NCBI GenBank assembly: GCA_026399025.1
Contig: JAPLRU010000116.1
Coordinates: forward strand, 1 to 64,000
DNA from: Methylobacter sp.
GTDB taxonomy: Bacteria > Pseudomonadota > Gammaproteobacteria > Methylococcales > Methylomonadaceae
Length of the DNA: 64,000 nucleotides
Direction of reading: 5' to 3'
The translations under genes and the position numbers were made by a program. The notes beneath the pieces were generated by a model. The model searched no databases, was not told the origin of the DNA, and was given only the letters and a program-made list of their open reading frames with translations. This document shows, one piece after another, positions 28,888-38,642 of this stretch (the first letter of the stretch is position 1; each line of letters begins with the position of its first letter).

Positions 28888-30276
28888 ATGGATTATTTCC
28901 CTGTATTTTTAAAGCTTAAAGACCAAGCTTGCTTGGTGGTCGGGGCGGGCGAAGTCGCCGCCCGCAAAATCGAACTGTTGGCAAGAGCCGGCGCGAAAAT
29001 CACCGTCATCGCCGAACAGATAAGCCCGGCGGTATTGAGTTTGCAGGCAGCGCATAACTTAACGCTGGTGCAAAAATCATTCTCTTCCGCCGATCTTGGC
29101 GCATTCCGGCTGGTCGTATCGGCAACGGATAATAATGAAACCAATCGCTTGGTTGCTAAAACCGCGACGGAGCAAAACATCCCTTGTAATGTGGTCGATA
29201 CCCCCGAATTGTGCAGCTTTATTTTTCCGGCCATTATCGACCGCTCGCCGATTATTGCCGCGGTATCTTCCGGCGGCGCATCGCCGGTATTGGCGCGATT
29301 ACTCAGGGCAAAGCTGGAAACCGTGATTCCTCCGGCCTACGGCCGTCTTGCCGAATTGGCTGAAAAATTCAGGGACAAGGTCAAGCGGCATATTAACAAC
29401 CCGGCGCAGCGCAGAATTTTTTGGGAAAACGTGTTGCAGGGATCGGTCGCCGAACTGATTTTCTCCGGCAACGAGCAGGAAGCCGAACGGCAATTGCAGC
29501 AAACCTTGCTTACGCAAAGCGAAAACACTCGACTCGGCGAAGTCTACCTGGTTGGAGCAGGCCCCGGCGCGCCGGACTTATTGACTTTCCGCGCACTACG
29601 GTTGATGCAACAGGCCGACGTAGTCGTTTATGACCGGCTGGTTTCGCCGGAAATTCTCGATCTGGTGCGCCGCGACGCGGAAAAAATTTATGTCGGCAAA
29701 CAACGGCAATATCATGCGTTGCCGCAGGAATCGATTAATACCTTGCTGGCCGATTTGGCTAAAGCCGGCAAGCGGGTGGTACGCTTAAAGGGCGGCGATC
29801 CGTTTATATTCGGTCGCGGCGGCGAAGAAATTGAAACCTTAATGCAGGAGGGCATTGCTTTCCAAGTCGTTCCCGGCATTACCGCGGCTTCCGGCTGCGC
29901 GACTTACGCAGGCATTCCGCTGACCCATCGCGATCATGCGCAATCCTGCACCTTCGTGACCGGACATTTAAAGGATAATTCCGTCAACTTAAATTGGACG
30001 CAACTGGCCGCGCCCAATCAAACTATCGTCATCTATATGGGCTTGGCCGGACTGGAGCAGATTTGCCGATCTTTAATTGAGCACGGCAGCCCCAAAGATT
30101 TACCTATCGCCATCGTGCAGCAAGGCACCACATCCAATCAGCGGGTGATTACCGGTACCCTGGCAACATTGCCGGACAAAATTGCCGGTGAGGACATCAA
30201 GCCTCCGACATTGACCATCATCGGCACAGTGGTCACCTTACATGAAAAACTGAGCTGGTTTCAGACCCACCGCTAA
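28888..30276 (+). CDS. cysG: Trifunctional siroheme synthase CysG
   Basis: 462 aa from ATG 28888 (MDYFPVFLKL), the conserved start; the ORF track begins 18 codons earlier. N-terminal precorrin-2 dehydrogenase/ferrochelatase (CysG-A: VVGAGEVAARKIELL, SATDNNETNRLVA) and C-terminal uroporphyrinogen III methyltransferase (CysG-B: LVGAGPGAPDLLTFRALR, VVYDRLVSPEILD, RLKGGDPFIFGRGGEE, VVPGITAASG). It makes siroheme for sulfite and nitrite reductases, in line with the sulfate uptake operon at 45-51 kb. Confidence 0.97.
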   Translation: MDYFPVFLKLKDQACLVVGAGEVAARKIELLARAGAKITVIAEQISPAVLSLQAAHNLTLVQKSFSSADLGAFRLVVSATDNNETNRLVAKTATEQNIPCNVVDTPELCSFIFPAIIDRSPIIAAVSSGGASPVLARLLRAKLETVIPPAYGRLAELAEKFRDKVKRHINNPAQRRIFWENVLQGSVAELIFSGNEQEAERQLQQTLLTQSENTRLGEVYLVGAGPGAPDLLTFRALRLMQQADVVVYDRLVSPEILDLVRRDAEKIYVGKQRQYHALPQESINTLLADLAKAGKRVVRLKGGDPFIFGRGGEEIETLMQEGIAFQVVPGITAASGCATYAGIPLTHRDHAQSCTFVTGHLKDNSVNLNWTQLAAPNQTIVIYMGLAGLEQICRSLIEHGSPKDLPIAIVQQGTTSNQRVITGTLATLPDKIAGEDIKPPTLTIIGTVVTLHEKLSWFQTHR

Positions 30277-30304
30277 TAGATCTTATTTTTGAACTATTTT
30301 GTTT

Positions 30305-30358
30305 ACTACGAAGAGCACGAAGAAATAAACCTCGTGTTCTTCGTGTCTTCGTGGTGAC
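30305..30358. repeat. CACGAAG-type palindromic repeat
   Basis: TACTACGAAGAGCACGAAGAAAT and the complementary CTTCGTGTCTTCGTGGTGA form an imperfect hairpin. Same family as 33928-33975. It lies between cysG and the cytochrome gene, where it may end the cysG transcript. Confidence 0.7.
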
Positions 30359-30436
30359 GTTTTTAGCCTTTTTAAATCGTTTTTTTGCAGACTCACCCGT
30401 TGTTAATGAAATATTGCGAAAAAATAAATAAAACAA

Positions 30437-30465
30437 TTGAATTTTCCTATCAAATTCCCTATTCT
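30437..30465 (+). promoter_or_regulatory. Putative sigma-70 promoter of the cytochrome c gene
   Basis: TTGAAT (30437-30442), 17 bp, TATTCT (30460-30465), 86 bp before the cytochrome start. Near-consensus spacing and a strong ribosome binding site further down support it; this is a pattern match only. Confidence 0.4.
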
Positions 30466-30550
30466 TTCCCGGTTTAACTTTCAATCGAACTGTTATTTTC
30501 TTCAAAAAATAAACAACGGTTCTTTTTACCACCCCAGAGGAGAGATCAAC

Positions 30551-30889
30551 ATGAAAAAAACATTAGGTACAGTAGCCGGTATTGCTTTACTCGCGTTAAG
30601 CGGACAAGTATTTGCCGACGAAGCCAGTGACGTGGGTAAAAAAATCTACGAACGCGCTTTCGGTCGCGGTTGCGGCACTTGCCACGATATCGCTTCAAAC
30701 CCACAGTTGTCCGCTTTAATTAAAGCGGGTCAGTTGGACAGAGCGAAATTCGAAACCGTTCTTAAAGAAGGCAAAGGCGGCATGCCCAAAGCTATCGCTG
30801 AAATCATGAAAAACCCTGCTGTTGTTAAAGCCGGATACGGCGAAGACCAAGCTGTTGACGCTCTGTACAAATATCTGGGCGGCAATTAA
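30551..30889 (+). CDS. Small periplasmic c-type cytochrome
   Basis: 112 aa from ATG 30551, preceded by AGAGGAGAG; the ORF track starts earlier at 30437 in leader sequence. Signal peptide (KKTLGTVAGIALLALSGQVFA, cleaved near VFA-D), one haem site CGTCH and a probable Met ligand in KGGMPKA. A small class I monohaem electron carrier; haem attachment depends on the ccm system encoded at 55-64 kb. Its redox partner is not evident. The AAGCCCCG terminator 19 nt downstream suggests a monocistronic unit. Confidence 0.93.
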   Translation: MKKTLGTVAGIALLALSGQVFADEASDVGKKIYERAFGRGCGTCHDIASNPQLSALIKAGQLDRAKFETVLKEGKGGMPKAIAEIMKNPAVVKAGYGEDQAVDALYKYLGGN

Positions 30890-30907
30890 TCCTCCTTCGA
30901 TAAGCAT

Positions 30908-30947
30908 AAAAAAGCCCCGTAGTCATCGACTACGGGGCTTTTTTTAT
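30908..30947. terminator. Bidirectional rho-independent terminator
   Basis: A perfect stem AAGCCCCGTAGTC/GACTACGGGGCTT with loop ATC is flanked by a run of A on the left and T on the right. It serves the cytochrome gene on plus and the convergent membrane protein gene on minus. Confidence 0.95.
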
Positions 30948-30965
30948 ACTCAAGGAAAACGAAAA

Positions 30966-31577
30966 TCAATCCTTACCTAAATAGCTGGTTTTGATTTCTT
31001 TATACGGTAAGCGATTGCGATTCTTTATCCAGACGCCCGCAACCGCCGCCAGCATTAACCCGCAAGAAGCAATAGTCAAATAGATCAGACGCTTTAATTG
31101 GGACATTTCCTGCATCAACTGCTCGTTAGAAACGGCGGCTTGTCCTTTTTTGACCGGTTCCGAATAGGAGCGAAGCACGTTAAGATCCTTTTTCAGCTCT
31201 TCAATCGTGCCTATGGAGCTGGACATAGAACCAACCCGAATGCTTTCTTCCAGCGCGTTCAATTTGCTCTCAATGGAACCACTAACCAAGCCGACCAACT
31301 GGCCTTTCAGCGCGCTCACTTCCGAAGACAGCACCGGATTCATTTCAGCCGCATAAATCTCGGTAGCCGTGGCTTTTTTATAGTGGCTGATAAAGCCTTC
31401 GCTTGGGAACAATAAAAAGCCCGCTATCAAAACCACAGCCATCAGCGCGCAGACTATAGCCAGCAACAGTCTGTTAACCTTCATTAAGGCATGCTGCGAA
31501 GGTATGATTTGCAGAACCGTAGAGGCGTTGCCGGGCAAGGTCTCCACTACCGAATTGATCTTATCTATGTCGCTCAT
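30966..31577 (-). CDS. Two-TM coiled-coil membrane protein of unknown function
   Basis: 203 aa. An N-terminal cytoplasmic stretch (~1-33), transmembrane segment LLLAIVCALMAVVLIAGFLLF (~36-57), a periplasmic region of ~110 aa rich in heptads (VSALKGQLVGLVSGSIESKLNALEESI; IGTIEELKKDLNVLRSY), and a second transmembrane segment near 168-188, ending in a short basic tail. I do not recognise the family. Both termini are predicted cytoplasmic. Monocistronic between two terminators. Confidence 0.8.
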   Translation of the reverse strand: MSDIDKINSVVETLPGNASTVLQIIPSQHALMKVNRLLLAIVCALMAVVLIAGFLLFPSEGFISHYKKATATEIYAAEMNPVLSSEVSALKGQLVGLVSGSIESKLNALEESIRVGSMSSSIGTIEELKKDLNVLRSYSEPVKKGQAAVSNEQLMQEMSQLKRLIYLTIASCGLMLAAVAGVWIKNRNRLPYKEIKTSYLGKD

Positions 31578-31753
31578 TAGTTACTTCCTCTCGTACCAGG
31601 AACTCATGGTCACCAACCACCCTGACCGAATAATTATTATTTTTCGTAACAAACCCTGTCGGTAGCCGCGCTACCCGACTCGCGATTATACAAGTTTAAT
31701 GCTCGAATCCTGCATTTTATTTAACGGCATCCGGCCATGAAGCCAACAAAATT

Positions 31754-31781
31754 CAGCAAGGTATGCCCGCATACCTTGCTG
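31754..31781 (-). terminator. Probable argG terminator hairpin
   Basis: A perfect stem CAGCAAGGTATGC/GCATACCTTGCTG with a 2-nt loop directly after the argG stop; on the minus strand it is followed by AATTTTG, a weak U-tract. Confidence 0.75.
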
Positions 31782-31787
31782 ATAAGA

Positions 31788-32999
31788 TTAACTTAAACGC
31801 TTCGCCGCTATTCTCATTCTCAGCGCATTTAACTTGATAAAACCTTCGGCGTCTTTTTGATTATAAGCGCCGCCGTCATCTTCAAAAGTCGCAATGCTTT
31901 CATCGAACAGGCTGTCGGTTTCGGACGCGCGCCCGACCACGATCACATTACCCTTATAAAGCTTGAGCCTGACTTTGCCGTTAACGTTTGCCTGCGATGC
32001 ATCAATCATGGTTTGCATCATTTTTCGCTCGGGACTCCACCAGTAACCGTTATAAATTAACGACGCATAACGCGGCATCAGTTCATCCTTTAAATGCGCC
32101 ACTTCGCGGTCCAGCGTTAAGGATTCAATAGCACGATGCGCTTTGAGCATCACCGTACCTGCCGGTGTTTCGTAACAGCCGCGCGATTTCATGCCGACGT
32201 AGCGGTTTTCGACAATATCCAAGCGACCGATGCCGTTAGCTCCCGCCACCTTGTTTAACTGCTCCAGAACCGTCGCAGGCGAACAAGGTACATCGTCAAT
32301 CGCAACAATATCGCCTTGGCGGTAAGTCAGTTCAATATAGGTGGCTTGATCGGGCGCGGCTTCAGGCGAGACCGTCCAGCGCCACATGTCTTCCTCAGGT
32401 TCCGCCCAAGGATCTTCCAGAATCCGGCCTTCGTAAGAAATATGCAGTAAATTGGCATCCATTGAATAAGGCGAGGTTTTGCCTTGTTTCATTTCCACCG
32501 GGATATTGTGTTTTTCAGCATAAGCCAACAACGTTTGACGGGAAGTTAAATCCCATTCCCGCCAAGGCGCGATAACCTTTATATCGGGACGCAAAGCGTA
32601 AGCGCCCAACTCAAAACGCACTTGGTCGTTGCCTTTGCCGGTTGCGCCGTGAGAAATGGCGTTCGCGCCGGTTTCATTGGCGATGTCGATCAGCCGTTTG
32701 GCGATTAAAGGACGGGCAATCGAAGTGCCCAGCAAATATTCGCCCTCGTAAATCGTATTGGCGCGAAACATCGGGAAGACATAATCACGGGCAAAATCTT
32801 CACGCAAATCTTCGATGTAAATATCCTTAATACCCATCGCTTGCGCTTTCGCCCGCGCCGGTTCGACTTCGCCGCCCTGCCCCAAATCAGCGGTAAAAGT
32901 AACGACTTCGCAGTCGTACACATCCTGCAACCATTTAAGAATAACGGAAGTATCCAAACCTCCGGAATAAGCCAGTACCACTTTATTAATTTCCGACAT
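31788..32999 (-). CDS. argG: Argininosuccinate synthase
   Basis: 403 aa, full length. ATP-dependent ligation of citrulline and aspartate in arginine synthesis. PP-loop [15 protein letters not shown] at the N-terminus, then [20 protein letters not shown] and [13 protein letters not shown] are all conserved. Divergent from bpt with a ~210-bp intergenic region that must hold both promoters. Confidence 0.98.
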   Translation of the reverse strand: MSEINKVVLAYSGGLDTSVILKWLQDVYDCEVVTFTADLGQGGEVEPARAKAQAMGIKDIYIEDLREDFARDYVFPMFRANTIYEGEYLLGTSIARPLIAKRLIDIANETGANAISHGATGKGNDQVRFELGAYALRPDIKVIAPWREWDLTSRQTLLAYAEKHNIPVEMKQGKTSPYSMDANLLHISYEGRILEDPWAEPEEDMWRWTVSPEAAPDQATYIELTYRQGDIVAIDDVPCSPATVLEQLNKVAGANGIGRLDIVENRYVGMKSRGCYETPAGTVMLKAHRAIESLTLDREVAHLKDELMPRYASLIYNGYWWSPERKMMQTMIDASQANVNGKVRLKLYKGNVIVVGRASETDSLFDESIATFEDDGGAYNQKDAEGFIKLNALRMRIAAKRLS

Positions 33000-33208
33000 A
33001 ATGCCTATACCCTACCTTGAGTTAAAAATGCGGCGAATTATACCGGAAAATGCGCGTTTCAGCAGTAACCTACTCTAAGTCATGTCGCCATTGATAAAAT
33101 ACGCGCCGAAGATAGAACACGTCCTCTCACAGCATTCCTGAGTACAATGTCGCGTCATTGCCGCTGAAAACAGTACGGCTCCCGTTTTAAACTTATCGCA
33201 CTCAAGCT

Positions 33209-33916
33209 ATGGCCTCTATACCTTTATTAATCAGCTCTCCGCATCCTTGCAGCTATTTGGACCGCGAACACGCGCAATCCGTGTTTGTTCATCCTTTCGT
33301 TAAAATGGATACCGCTATTTATTCCCAGCTTATGGCTCAGGGCTTCAGGCGTAGCGGCGATGAGGTTTACCGTCCTCAGTGTGCGCAGTGTTCGCAATGC
33401 GTTCCGGTGCGCTTGCCGGTTGCGCAATTTAAGCCTAATCGTCAGCAAAAACGCTGTTTGCAAAAAAACAGTGAAACTACCGTAATAATCAAGCCCGCAG
33501 TCTTCGAACAAGCGCATTACGATCTTTATTTACGCTACCAAAAGCAACGTCATGCCGAGGGCAGTATGGCAAACACCGGCCCGGACGAATACATTAAGTT
33601 TTTAGGCTGCTCATGGTGCGACACCCGATTTGTAGAATTTTTTTGCGCCGGTGAGCTGGCCGCCGTGGCCGTGGTGGATTGTCTGGATAATGCGCTCTCA
33701 GCGGTTTATACCTTTTTCGATCCGAAGTTTTCCGGCTATAGCCTCGGCGTTTATGCGGTGCTGTGGCAGATAGACTATGCGCAAAAGCAGGATCTCGACT
33801 GGCTGTATCTAGGTTTTTGGATTGCCGAGTGTCGGAAAATGAACTACAAAAATCAATATCAGCCCTTGCAAGGCCTGATTGCGCAGCAGTGGAGTTTTTT
33901 AGAAACCCAGCCATGA
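33209..33916 (+). CDS. bpt: Aspartate/glutamate leucyltransferase
   Basis: 235 aa. Transfers Leu from Leu-tRNA to N-terminal Asp/Glu, feeding the ClpAP N-end rule pathway. Family marks: the N-terminal PHPCSYLDREHAQSVFV, the Cys cluster RPQCAQCSQCVPVR, and DGxSAVYTFFDP (here NALSAVYTFFDP) with YLGFWIAECRKMNYK. It ends just before the CACGAAG palindrome that separates it from pilR. Confidence 0.94.
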   Translation: MASIPLLISSPHPCSYLDREHAQSVFVHPFVKMDTAIYSQLMAQGFRRSGDEVYRPQCAQCSQCVPVRLPVAQFKPNRQQKRCLQKNSETTVIIKPAVFEQAHYDLYLRYQKQRHAEGSMANTGPDEYIKFLGCSWCDTRFVEFFCAGELAAVAVVDCLDNALSAVYTFFDPKFSGYSLGVYAVLWQIDYAQKQDLDWLYLGFWIAECRKMNYKNQYQPLQGLIAQQWSFLETQP

Positions 33917-33927
33917 ATCTTAAAAAT

Positions 33928-33975
33928 TCACCACGAAGACACGAAGAAATAAAATTTCGTGTCTTCGTGGTGAGT
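33928..33975. repeat. CACGAAG-type palindromic repeat, best copy
   Basis: TTCACCACGAAGACACGAAG/AATAAAAT/TTCGTGTCTTCGTGGTGA is a nearly perfect palindrome between the convergent bpt and pilR genes, probably acting as a bidirectional terminator. Related copies are at 11359, 30305 and 37280. Confidence 0.8.
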
Positions 33976-33994
33976 TTCTTTAGATTGATACCCG

Positions 33995-35341
33995 CTAACT
34001 GTCCATATTCAGCTTTTTCAAGCGATAGCACAGCGATCTGAACGATAGCCCAAGCTGCTTGGCCGCAGCTGTTTTGTCCCACTCATTTTCTTCCAAAGCC
34101 AGGGCCAGGGTTTTTCTTTCAACATTTTCCAGATGATCCTCCAGGACTTCTAACGCCGAGTTATAGTTTGGCGCTTCGGCTGGGGCTTGCTCGTCTATCG
34201 GCAGATTCAAATCCCCGCTTTCTATACTGCAACCGTCATACAGCGCAAGCGCCCGTTCCAGAATATTTTCCAGTTCACGCACGTTGCCCGGAAAACGATA
34301 ACGTTGCAGCGCCGCTAAGGCGGCTGTCGATACGCTGGGACGATCTTGCTTACCGGCGCCGGTCAGTTTGGCCAGGATATGGTCGACCAGAACGGGTATA
34401 TCGCCAGGCCGTTCACGTAAGGGTGGAACATGAAGATCGATAACATTGATGCGGTAATATAAATCTTGCCTAAAACTGCCGTCTTTAACCATATCGCCGA
34501 GGTTTCGATGGGTCGCGCTGAGCAAACGAATATCGACCGGGATTTCTTGCGAATCGCCAATCGGCCGAATCTTTTTTTCCTGAATGGCGCGCAATAATTT
34601 GACTTGCAACGGCAACGGCAAATCGGCAATTTCATCCAAAAATAAGGTGCCGCCTTCCGCAGCCTGGAAAAAGCCTTTTTTATCCCGGATCGCACCGGTA
34701 AAGCTGCCTTTTTTGTGGCCGAAAAACTCGCTTTCCATCAGGTCGGGCGGAATCGCGCCGCAGTTAATCGCGATAAAAGCATGATCGCCGCGGGAGCTTT
34801 GCTGATGAATCAGTTTCGCCACCAATTCTTTACCTGAGCCCGATTCGCCGCTGATATAAACCGGAGCCTGACTGCGGGCCAGTTTATTTATTTTCGAGCG
34901 GATCTCGCGCATGATCGCCGATTCGCCGAGCAGCAAGTGGCGTGTGCGTCTTTCTTTGGCAATGGGCAGCGGAACGGAAAGTTTTAACGCATTGCTGACC
35001 AGTAATTTAAGGGCCGATAAATCAACCGGTTTGGAAACAAAATCGAATGCGCCTTTTTTCATCGCTAAAATGGCCGATTCCATGTTGCCGTGGGCGGTGA
35101 TAACGGCAACCGGAACCGGGATGCGCAAGGCCTGGATAAAATCAACCAGCTCCAGGCCGTTGCCGTCGGGCAGCTTCATGTCGGTCAGGCAAAGATCAAG
35201 GGCTTTGTGTTGCAATAAGGCTTTAGCCTGGGCAATATTTTCAGCGCCGCAGGTTTGAATATCCATCCGGTTAAGGGTAATTTCCAAGAGTTCACGAATA
35301 TCGGGTTCGTCGTCTACGATCAATGCCAATGGTTTTTTCAT
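33995..35341 (-). CDS. pilR: PilR, sigma-54 response regulator for type IV pili
   Basis: 448 aa. Receiver (~1-120; D10-D11, phospho-D54 in LTDMKLPDGNG, K in SKPV), AAA+ domain (GESGSGKE, ESEFFGHKKGSFTGA, GGTLFLDEI), Fis HTH at the end (TAAAKQLGLSFRSLCYRLKKL). Activates pilA and other sigma-54 pilus genes when phosphorylated by PilS. Its start overlaps the pilS stop by 4 nt. No pilin genes are in this window. Confidence 0.92.
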   Translation of the reverse strand: MKKPLALIVDDEPDIRELLEITLNRMDIQTCGAENIAQAKALLQHKALDLCLTDMKLPDGNGLELVDFIQALRIPVPVAVITAHGNMESAILAMKKGAFDFVSKPVDLSALKLLVSNALKLSVPLPIAKERRTRHLLLGESAIMREIRSKINKLARSQAPVYISGESGSGKELVAKLIHQQSSRGDHAFIAINCGAIPPDLMESEFFGHKKGSFTGAIRDKKGFFQAAEGGTLFLDEIADLPLPLQVKLLRAIQEKKIRPIGDSQEIPVDIRLLSATHRNLGDMVKDGSFRQDLYYRINVIDLHVPPLRERPGDIPVLVDHILAKLTGAGKQDRPSVSTAALAALQRYRFPGNVRELENILERALALYDGCSIESGDLNLPIDEQAPAEAPNYNSALEVLEDHLENVERKTLALALEENEWDKTAAAKQLGLSFRSLCYRLKKLNMDS

Positions 35342-36963
35342 ATATCAATTAAGGTCTGTTCCGCATTCAGCAAGCGGAGCCGAAAACAGCTCCGTTTTTC
35401 ATTGCTTAAATAATAGCTCAATTTCGCCTGATTTAATTCGGCCAGTTCCTTAGAAATATAAAGTCCTAATCCTGTGCCGCTGGACGATGTGGTAAAAAAC
35501 GGTTCAAATAAATGGTTTTGGTGTTCGCGGCTGATCGCGCCGTTATCGATGATTTCTATGCAGGGCGCTTGTTGATTAACAAAGCTGCGTAAAATAATTT
35601 TCCCGGCTTCGGGCTTGCCGTATTTCAATGCATTTCGGCACAGGTTGTCCATAATTTGCCTTAAATGACCGGGATCGATCAACGCACATAACGCATCGCC
35701 GGGGAGTGAGAGCATAAACGCATCGCTATCCACGGCATATTCGTGGCTAAAGTTTTTCAGGTAATTGTCCAGCCAAGGTTTTAGGCGGATTTTTTCCCGT
35801 CTTGAATCGGATCTTCGGGACAGCTGCAAAATATCTTCAATAATATGATTAACGCGAACCGAGTGGGTTTGGATGATTTCCGTCAAGCGCCGATCTTGGC
35901 CCGATAACAACGGATTTTCCGACAATAATTGTCCGGCATGGCTGATAGCGCCTAAGGGATTACGGATTTCGTGAGCGATGCTGGCGGTGAGCCGGCCCAG
36001 CGAAGCCAATTTGCTTTGCTGCACTTGCTGATGATAAAGCGCAATATCTTCAATAATGATCATATAAAAAAATTCATGCGCTGTCGGTAAAGGCATAAAG
36101 CGGCTATGAATTTCGGCTTGATTCGGTAGTTGCAAGCGCGCAAGACTTTGCTCGGGATCAAGCAGCCAAGTGTGAAAGGCTTTCGCCAAATCCCCTGGAA
36201 TATCGCCAAGCTTGGCCGGTAATGCGGATAAATTCGCCAAGCGTAATGCAGACTCATTGGCCATCTGAATATCCGACTGCTTGTTGACGATAATGATGCC
36301 GGATTGCAGGTGTTGGATAATATATTTGTTCAGATCTTCCAGTTTGGTGATGGTTTTTTTCTGTTGATCGGCCAACTGTAATATTTGTTCGCTACGTTTT
36401 GCCAAAATATACGACAACAAGGCAATGGTAAAAAACGAAGCCCCCAACATGCCGGCATTCGCATAGGAATTCGAGTTAAAACTGTGCATGTAATCGGCAA
36501 AAACTTGTTCGGCCAACACCGCCAAACTGGCCAACGCGGCAAAAAACATCGCGCAACGGCCGCCGATTAATAAGCCCCCGGCTGCTATCGACACTGCCAG
36601 CAACGCCCCCATGCCGCTGTTAACGCCGCCGGAGGCATGCATGATCAGGGTAAGAATCAGTATATCCGTCAAAATCAGCCATTGCGCTTGCGTGGCATAA
36701 GCGGTGAGCCGCCAGAAGATGCAGATGCCGGAAATGATGGAGAGAACCAAATAGCTCCAGCTGCTGTAGATGAATAAGCGGCTGTCGTAAGTGCCGAACA
36801 GCGATGAATCGGCGTAATTGTAAAATAAGGCGATAAACAACCAAGCCAGGATAAGCCGATAACCCAAAAAGACCTTGAGCAGTAACCAAGCTTGTTGAGC
36901 GGGAATGCCGTAAGCTTTGGAAAAGGGGCAGGGAAAGATGGTCTCGTGGCTATTTGTCGACAT
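35338..36963 (-). CDS. pilS: PilS, membrane sensor kinase of the PilSR system
   Basis: 541 aa. Six transmembrane segments in the first ~200 residues, including the PilS hallmark GGVNSGMGALLAVSIAAGGLL, then a PAS-like cytoplasmic region starting EDLNKYIIQHLQSGIIIV (~205-300), HisKA with HEIRNPLGAISHAG, and HATPase (NLCRNALKYG, DNGAI, GTGLGLYIS). The first conserved block and the pairing with PilR make the assignment firm. Confidence 0.92.
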   Translation of the reverse strand: MSTNSHETIFPCPFSKAYGIPAQQAWLLLKVFLGYRLILAWLFIALFYNYADSSLFGTYDSRLFIYSSWSYLVLSIISGICIFWRLTAYATQAQWLILTDILILTLIMHASGGVNSGMGALLAVSIAAGGLLIGGRCAMFFAALASLAVLAEQVFADYMHSFNSNSYANAGMLGASFFTIALLSYILAKRSEQILQLADQQKKTITKLEDLNKYIIQHLQSGIIIVNKQSDIQMANESALRLANLSALPAKLGDIPGDLAKAFHTWLLDPEQSLARLQLPNQAEIHSRFMPLPTAHEFFYMIIIEDIALYHQQVQQSKLASLGRLTASIAHEIRNPLGAISHAGQLLSENPLLSGQDRRLTEIIQTHSVRVNHIIEDILQLSRRSDSRREKIRLKPWLDNYLKNFSHEYAVDSDAFMLSLPGDALCALIDPGHLRQIMDNLCRNALKYGKPEAGKIILRSFVNQQAPCIEIIDNGAISREHQNHLFEPFFTTSSSGTGLGLYISKELAELNQAKLSYYLSNEKRSCFRLRLLNAEQTLIDI

Positions 36964-37060
36964 CAGGTTTTTTAGAATGGCGTTTTGCGGGGACTTCGTT
37001 AAAATGCTCGATAAAGTTTATTAATCATAGCATTTAGCCGATGTCCGGTAACTTCTGATT

Positions 37061-37200
37061 ATAGATACCTCAGTTGATAAAGCGACGCAAAGCCCTCTCC
37101 AGCGGGAGAGGGTTGGGTGAGGGGGATTTAAAATAAGGAAAAACGCTTATTTATATCCCCTCATCCCAACCTTCTCCCTGAGGGAGAAGGAGCAAATGTC
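37061..37200. repeat. 140-bp interspersed palindromic repeat, copy 2
   Basis: Second copy of the element at 11209-11348, same length, same start (ATAGATACCTCAGTTGATAA) and end (AGC..ATGTC). It lies in the 512-bp gap between divergent pilS and sucC. The two copies differ only by scattered substitutions. Confidence 0.85.
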
Positions 37201-37279
37201 ACTCTATTAGCTGCGGGCTCTATATCTACAAGCGACATCGGAATCAAGGCTGAAGCCGGGGCCTTTAAAAGTTTTTTAT

Positions 37280-37385
37280 TCACCACGAAGACACGAACGA
37301 CTTGCATGGACGCAGGAGGTAGAACAATGCATGGAGCAATTGCCGAGAGCACGAAGAATAAAACTTCGTACTCTTCGTGGTGAAT
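37280..37385. repeat. CACGAAG palindrome split by a second repeat
   Basis: Left half TTCACCACGAAGACACGAA and right half GAGCACGAAGAATAAAACTTCGT..CTTCGTGGTGAA are separated by ~50 bp with an internal near-repeat (GCATGGACGCA .. GCATGGAGCA). It looks like a palindrome copy interrupted by another small element. Found 90 bp upstream of sucC. Confidence 0.65.
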
Positions 37386-37475
37386 TGTTTGGCCGATTTA
37401 ATTGTTGTTGATAAAAAGTTACGTTGTCTGTTGAAAATACCCGCCGGATTGTACCGGCCAATCAAGGAGTCATAA

Positions 37476-38642
37476 ATGAATATTCATGAATACCAAGCTA
37501 AGCAGTTGTTTTTGCAGTATGCGATACCGGTGCCTGAGGGCAGGCATACGCTAAGCGCGGAAGGGGCCGAACAGCTTGCCGAGGAATTGGGCGGCGACGG
37601 TTGGGTGGTTAAAGCCCAGGTTCATGCCGGCGGCCGCGGTAAAGTCGGCGGCGTCAAGTTGGCTAAAAGCCTGCCTGAAGTGGTCGAATTTAGCCGGGGT
37701 ATGCTCGGAAAACGCTTGGTCACTCAGCAGACCGGCGCGGAAGGCTTGCCGATTAATTCATTGCTGATAGAAAAAATCTACCCGATCAAGCGCGAGTTAT
37801 ATCTGAGTTTGGTGGTTGATCGTGGTTCCGAGCGTATCATTTTTGTCGCCTCGGCAGCGGGCGGCATGGATATCGAAACCGTCGCCCACGAAACCCCGGA
37901 AAAAATTATCTCGGTGCCGGTGCATCCGTCCGCAGGCTTGCAAGGCTATCAATGCCGGAAAGTCGCTTATGCTTTGGGCCTAAAAGGCCCGCAGATCAAA
38001 GCCTTGGGCAAAATCATGCAAGGCTTGTACGACCTGTTTTTAGCCAAGGACGCCAGCCAAATCGAAATCAACCCGTTGATAGAAACCGACACCGGCGAGT
38101 TGATGGCGTTGGACGCCAAAATCAATTTCGACGATAACGCGGTCGAGGCGCATCCCGACATTCTGGCGATGAAAGACCCCGACCAGGAAGATGAAAAAGA
38201 AAACAAAGCCCAACAATTCGGGCTCAATTACATCACCCTGGAAGGTAATATCGGCTGCATGGTTAACGGTGCGGGACTGGCGATGGCGACCATGGATTTG
38301 GTTAAGCTCAAAGGCGGGCAACCGGCTAATTTTCTTGACGTCGGCGGCGGCACCAATGTCGAAAAAGTGTGCGAAGCATTCAAGCTGATCCTGTCGGATC
38401 ACAGCGTCAAAGCGGTGTTGGTCAATATTTTCGGCGGCATCGTGCAGTGCGACATTATCGCATCAGGCATTTTAGCCGCCATCGAACAGGTTCACGTCAC
38501 CATCCCCGTGGTGGTGCGTCTGGAAGGCACCAATGCCGAACAAGGCCGAGCCTTATTAAACAACACCGGACTTAATCTTTACGCGGCGGACGATTTGGCG
38601 CACGCTGCGGAACAAGTTGTAGCATTGGCGGAGGCCGCATGA
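37476..38642 (+). CDS. sucC: Succinyl-CoA ligase beta subunit (or malate-CoA ligase)
   Basis: 388 aa with an AAGGAG ribosome binding site. N-terminal ATP-grasp ([30 protein letters not shown]), C-terminal CoA-ligase domain ([33 protein letters not shown]). Overlaps sucD by 4 nt. In a methanotroph the alternative is malate thiokinase MtkA of the serine cycle, which is very similar; the absence of mcl, ppc or other serine-cycle genes nearby favours SucC. Confidence 0.9.
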   Translation: MNIHEYQAKQLFLQYAIPVPEGRHTLSAEGAEQLAEELGGDGWVVKAQVHAGGRGKVGGVKLAKSLPEVVEFSRGMLGKRLVTQQTGAEGLPINSLLIEKIYPIKRELYLSLVVDRGSERIIFVASAAGGMDIETVAHETPEKIISVPVHPSAGLQGYQCRKVAYALGLKGPQIKALGKIMQGLYDLFLAKDASQIEINPLIETDTGELMALDAKINFDDNAVEAHPDILAMKDPDQEDEKENKAQQFGLNYITLEGNIGCMVNGAGLAMATMDLVKLKGGQPANFLDVGGGTNVEKVCEAFKLILSDHSVKAVLVNIFGGIVQCDIIASGILAAIEQVHVTIPVVVRLEGTNAEQGRALLNNTGLNLYAADDLAHAAEQVVALAEAA

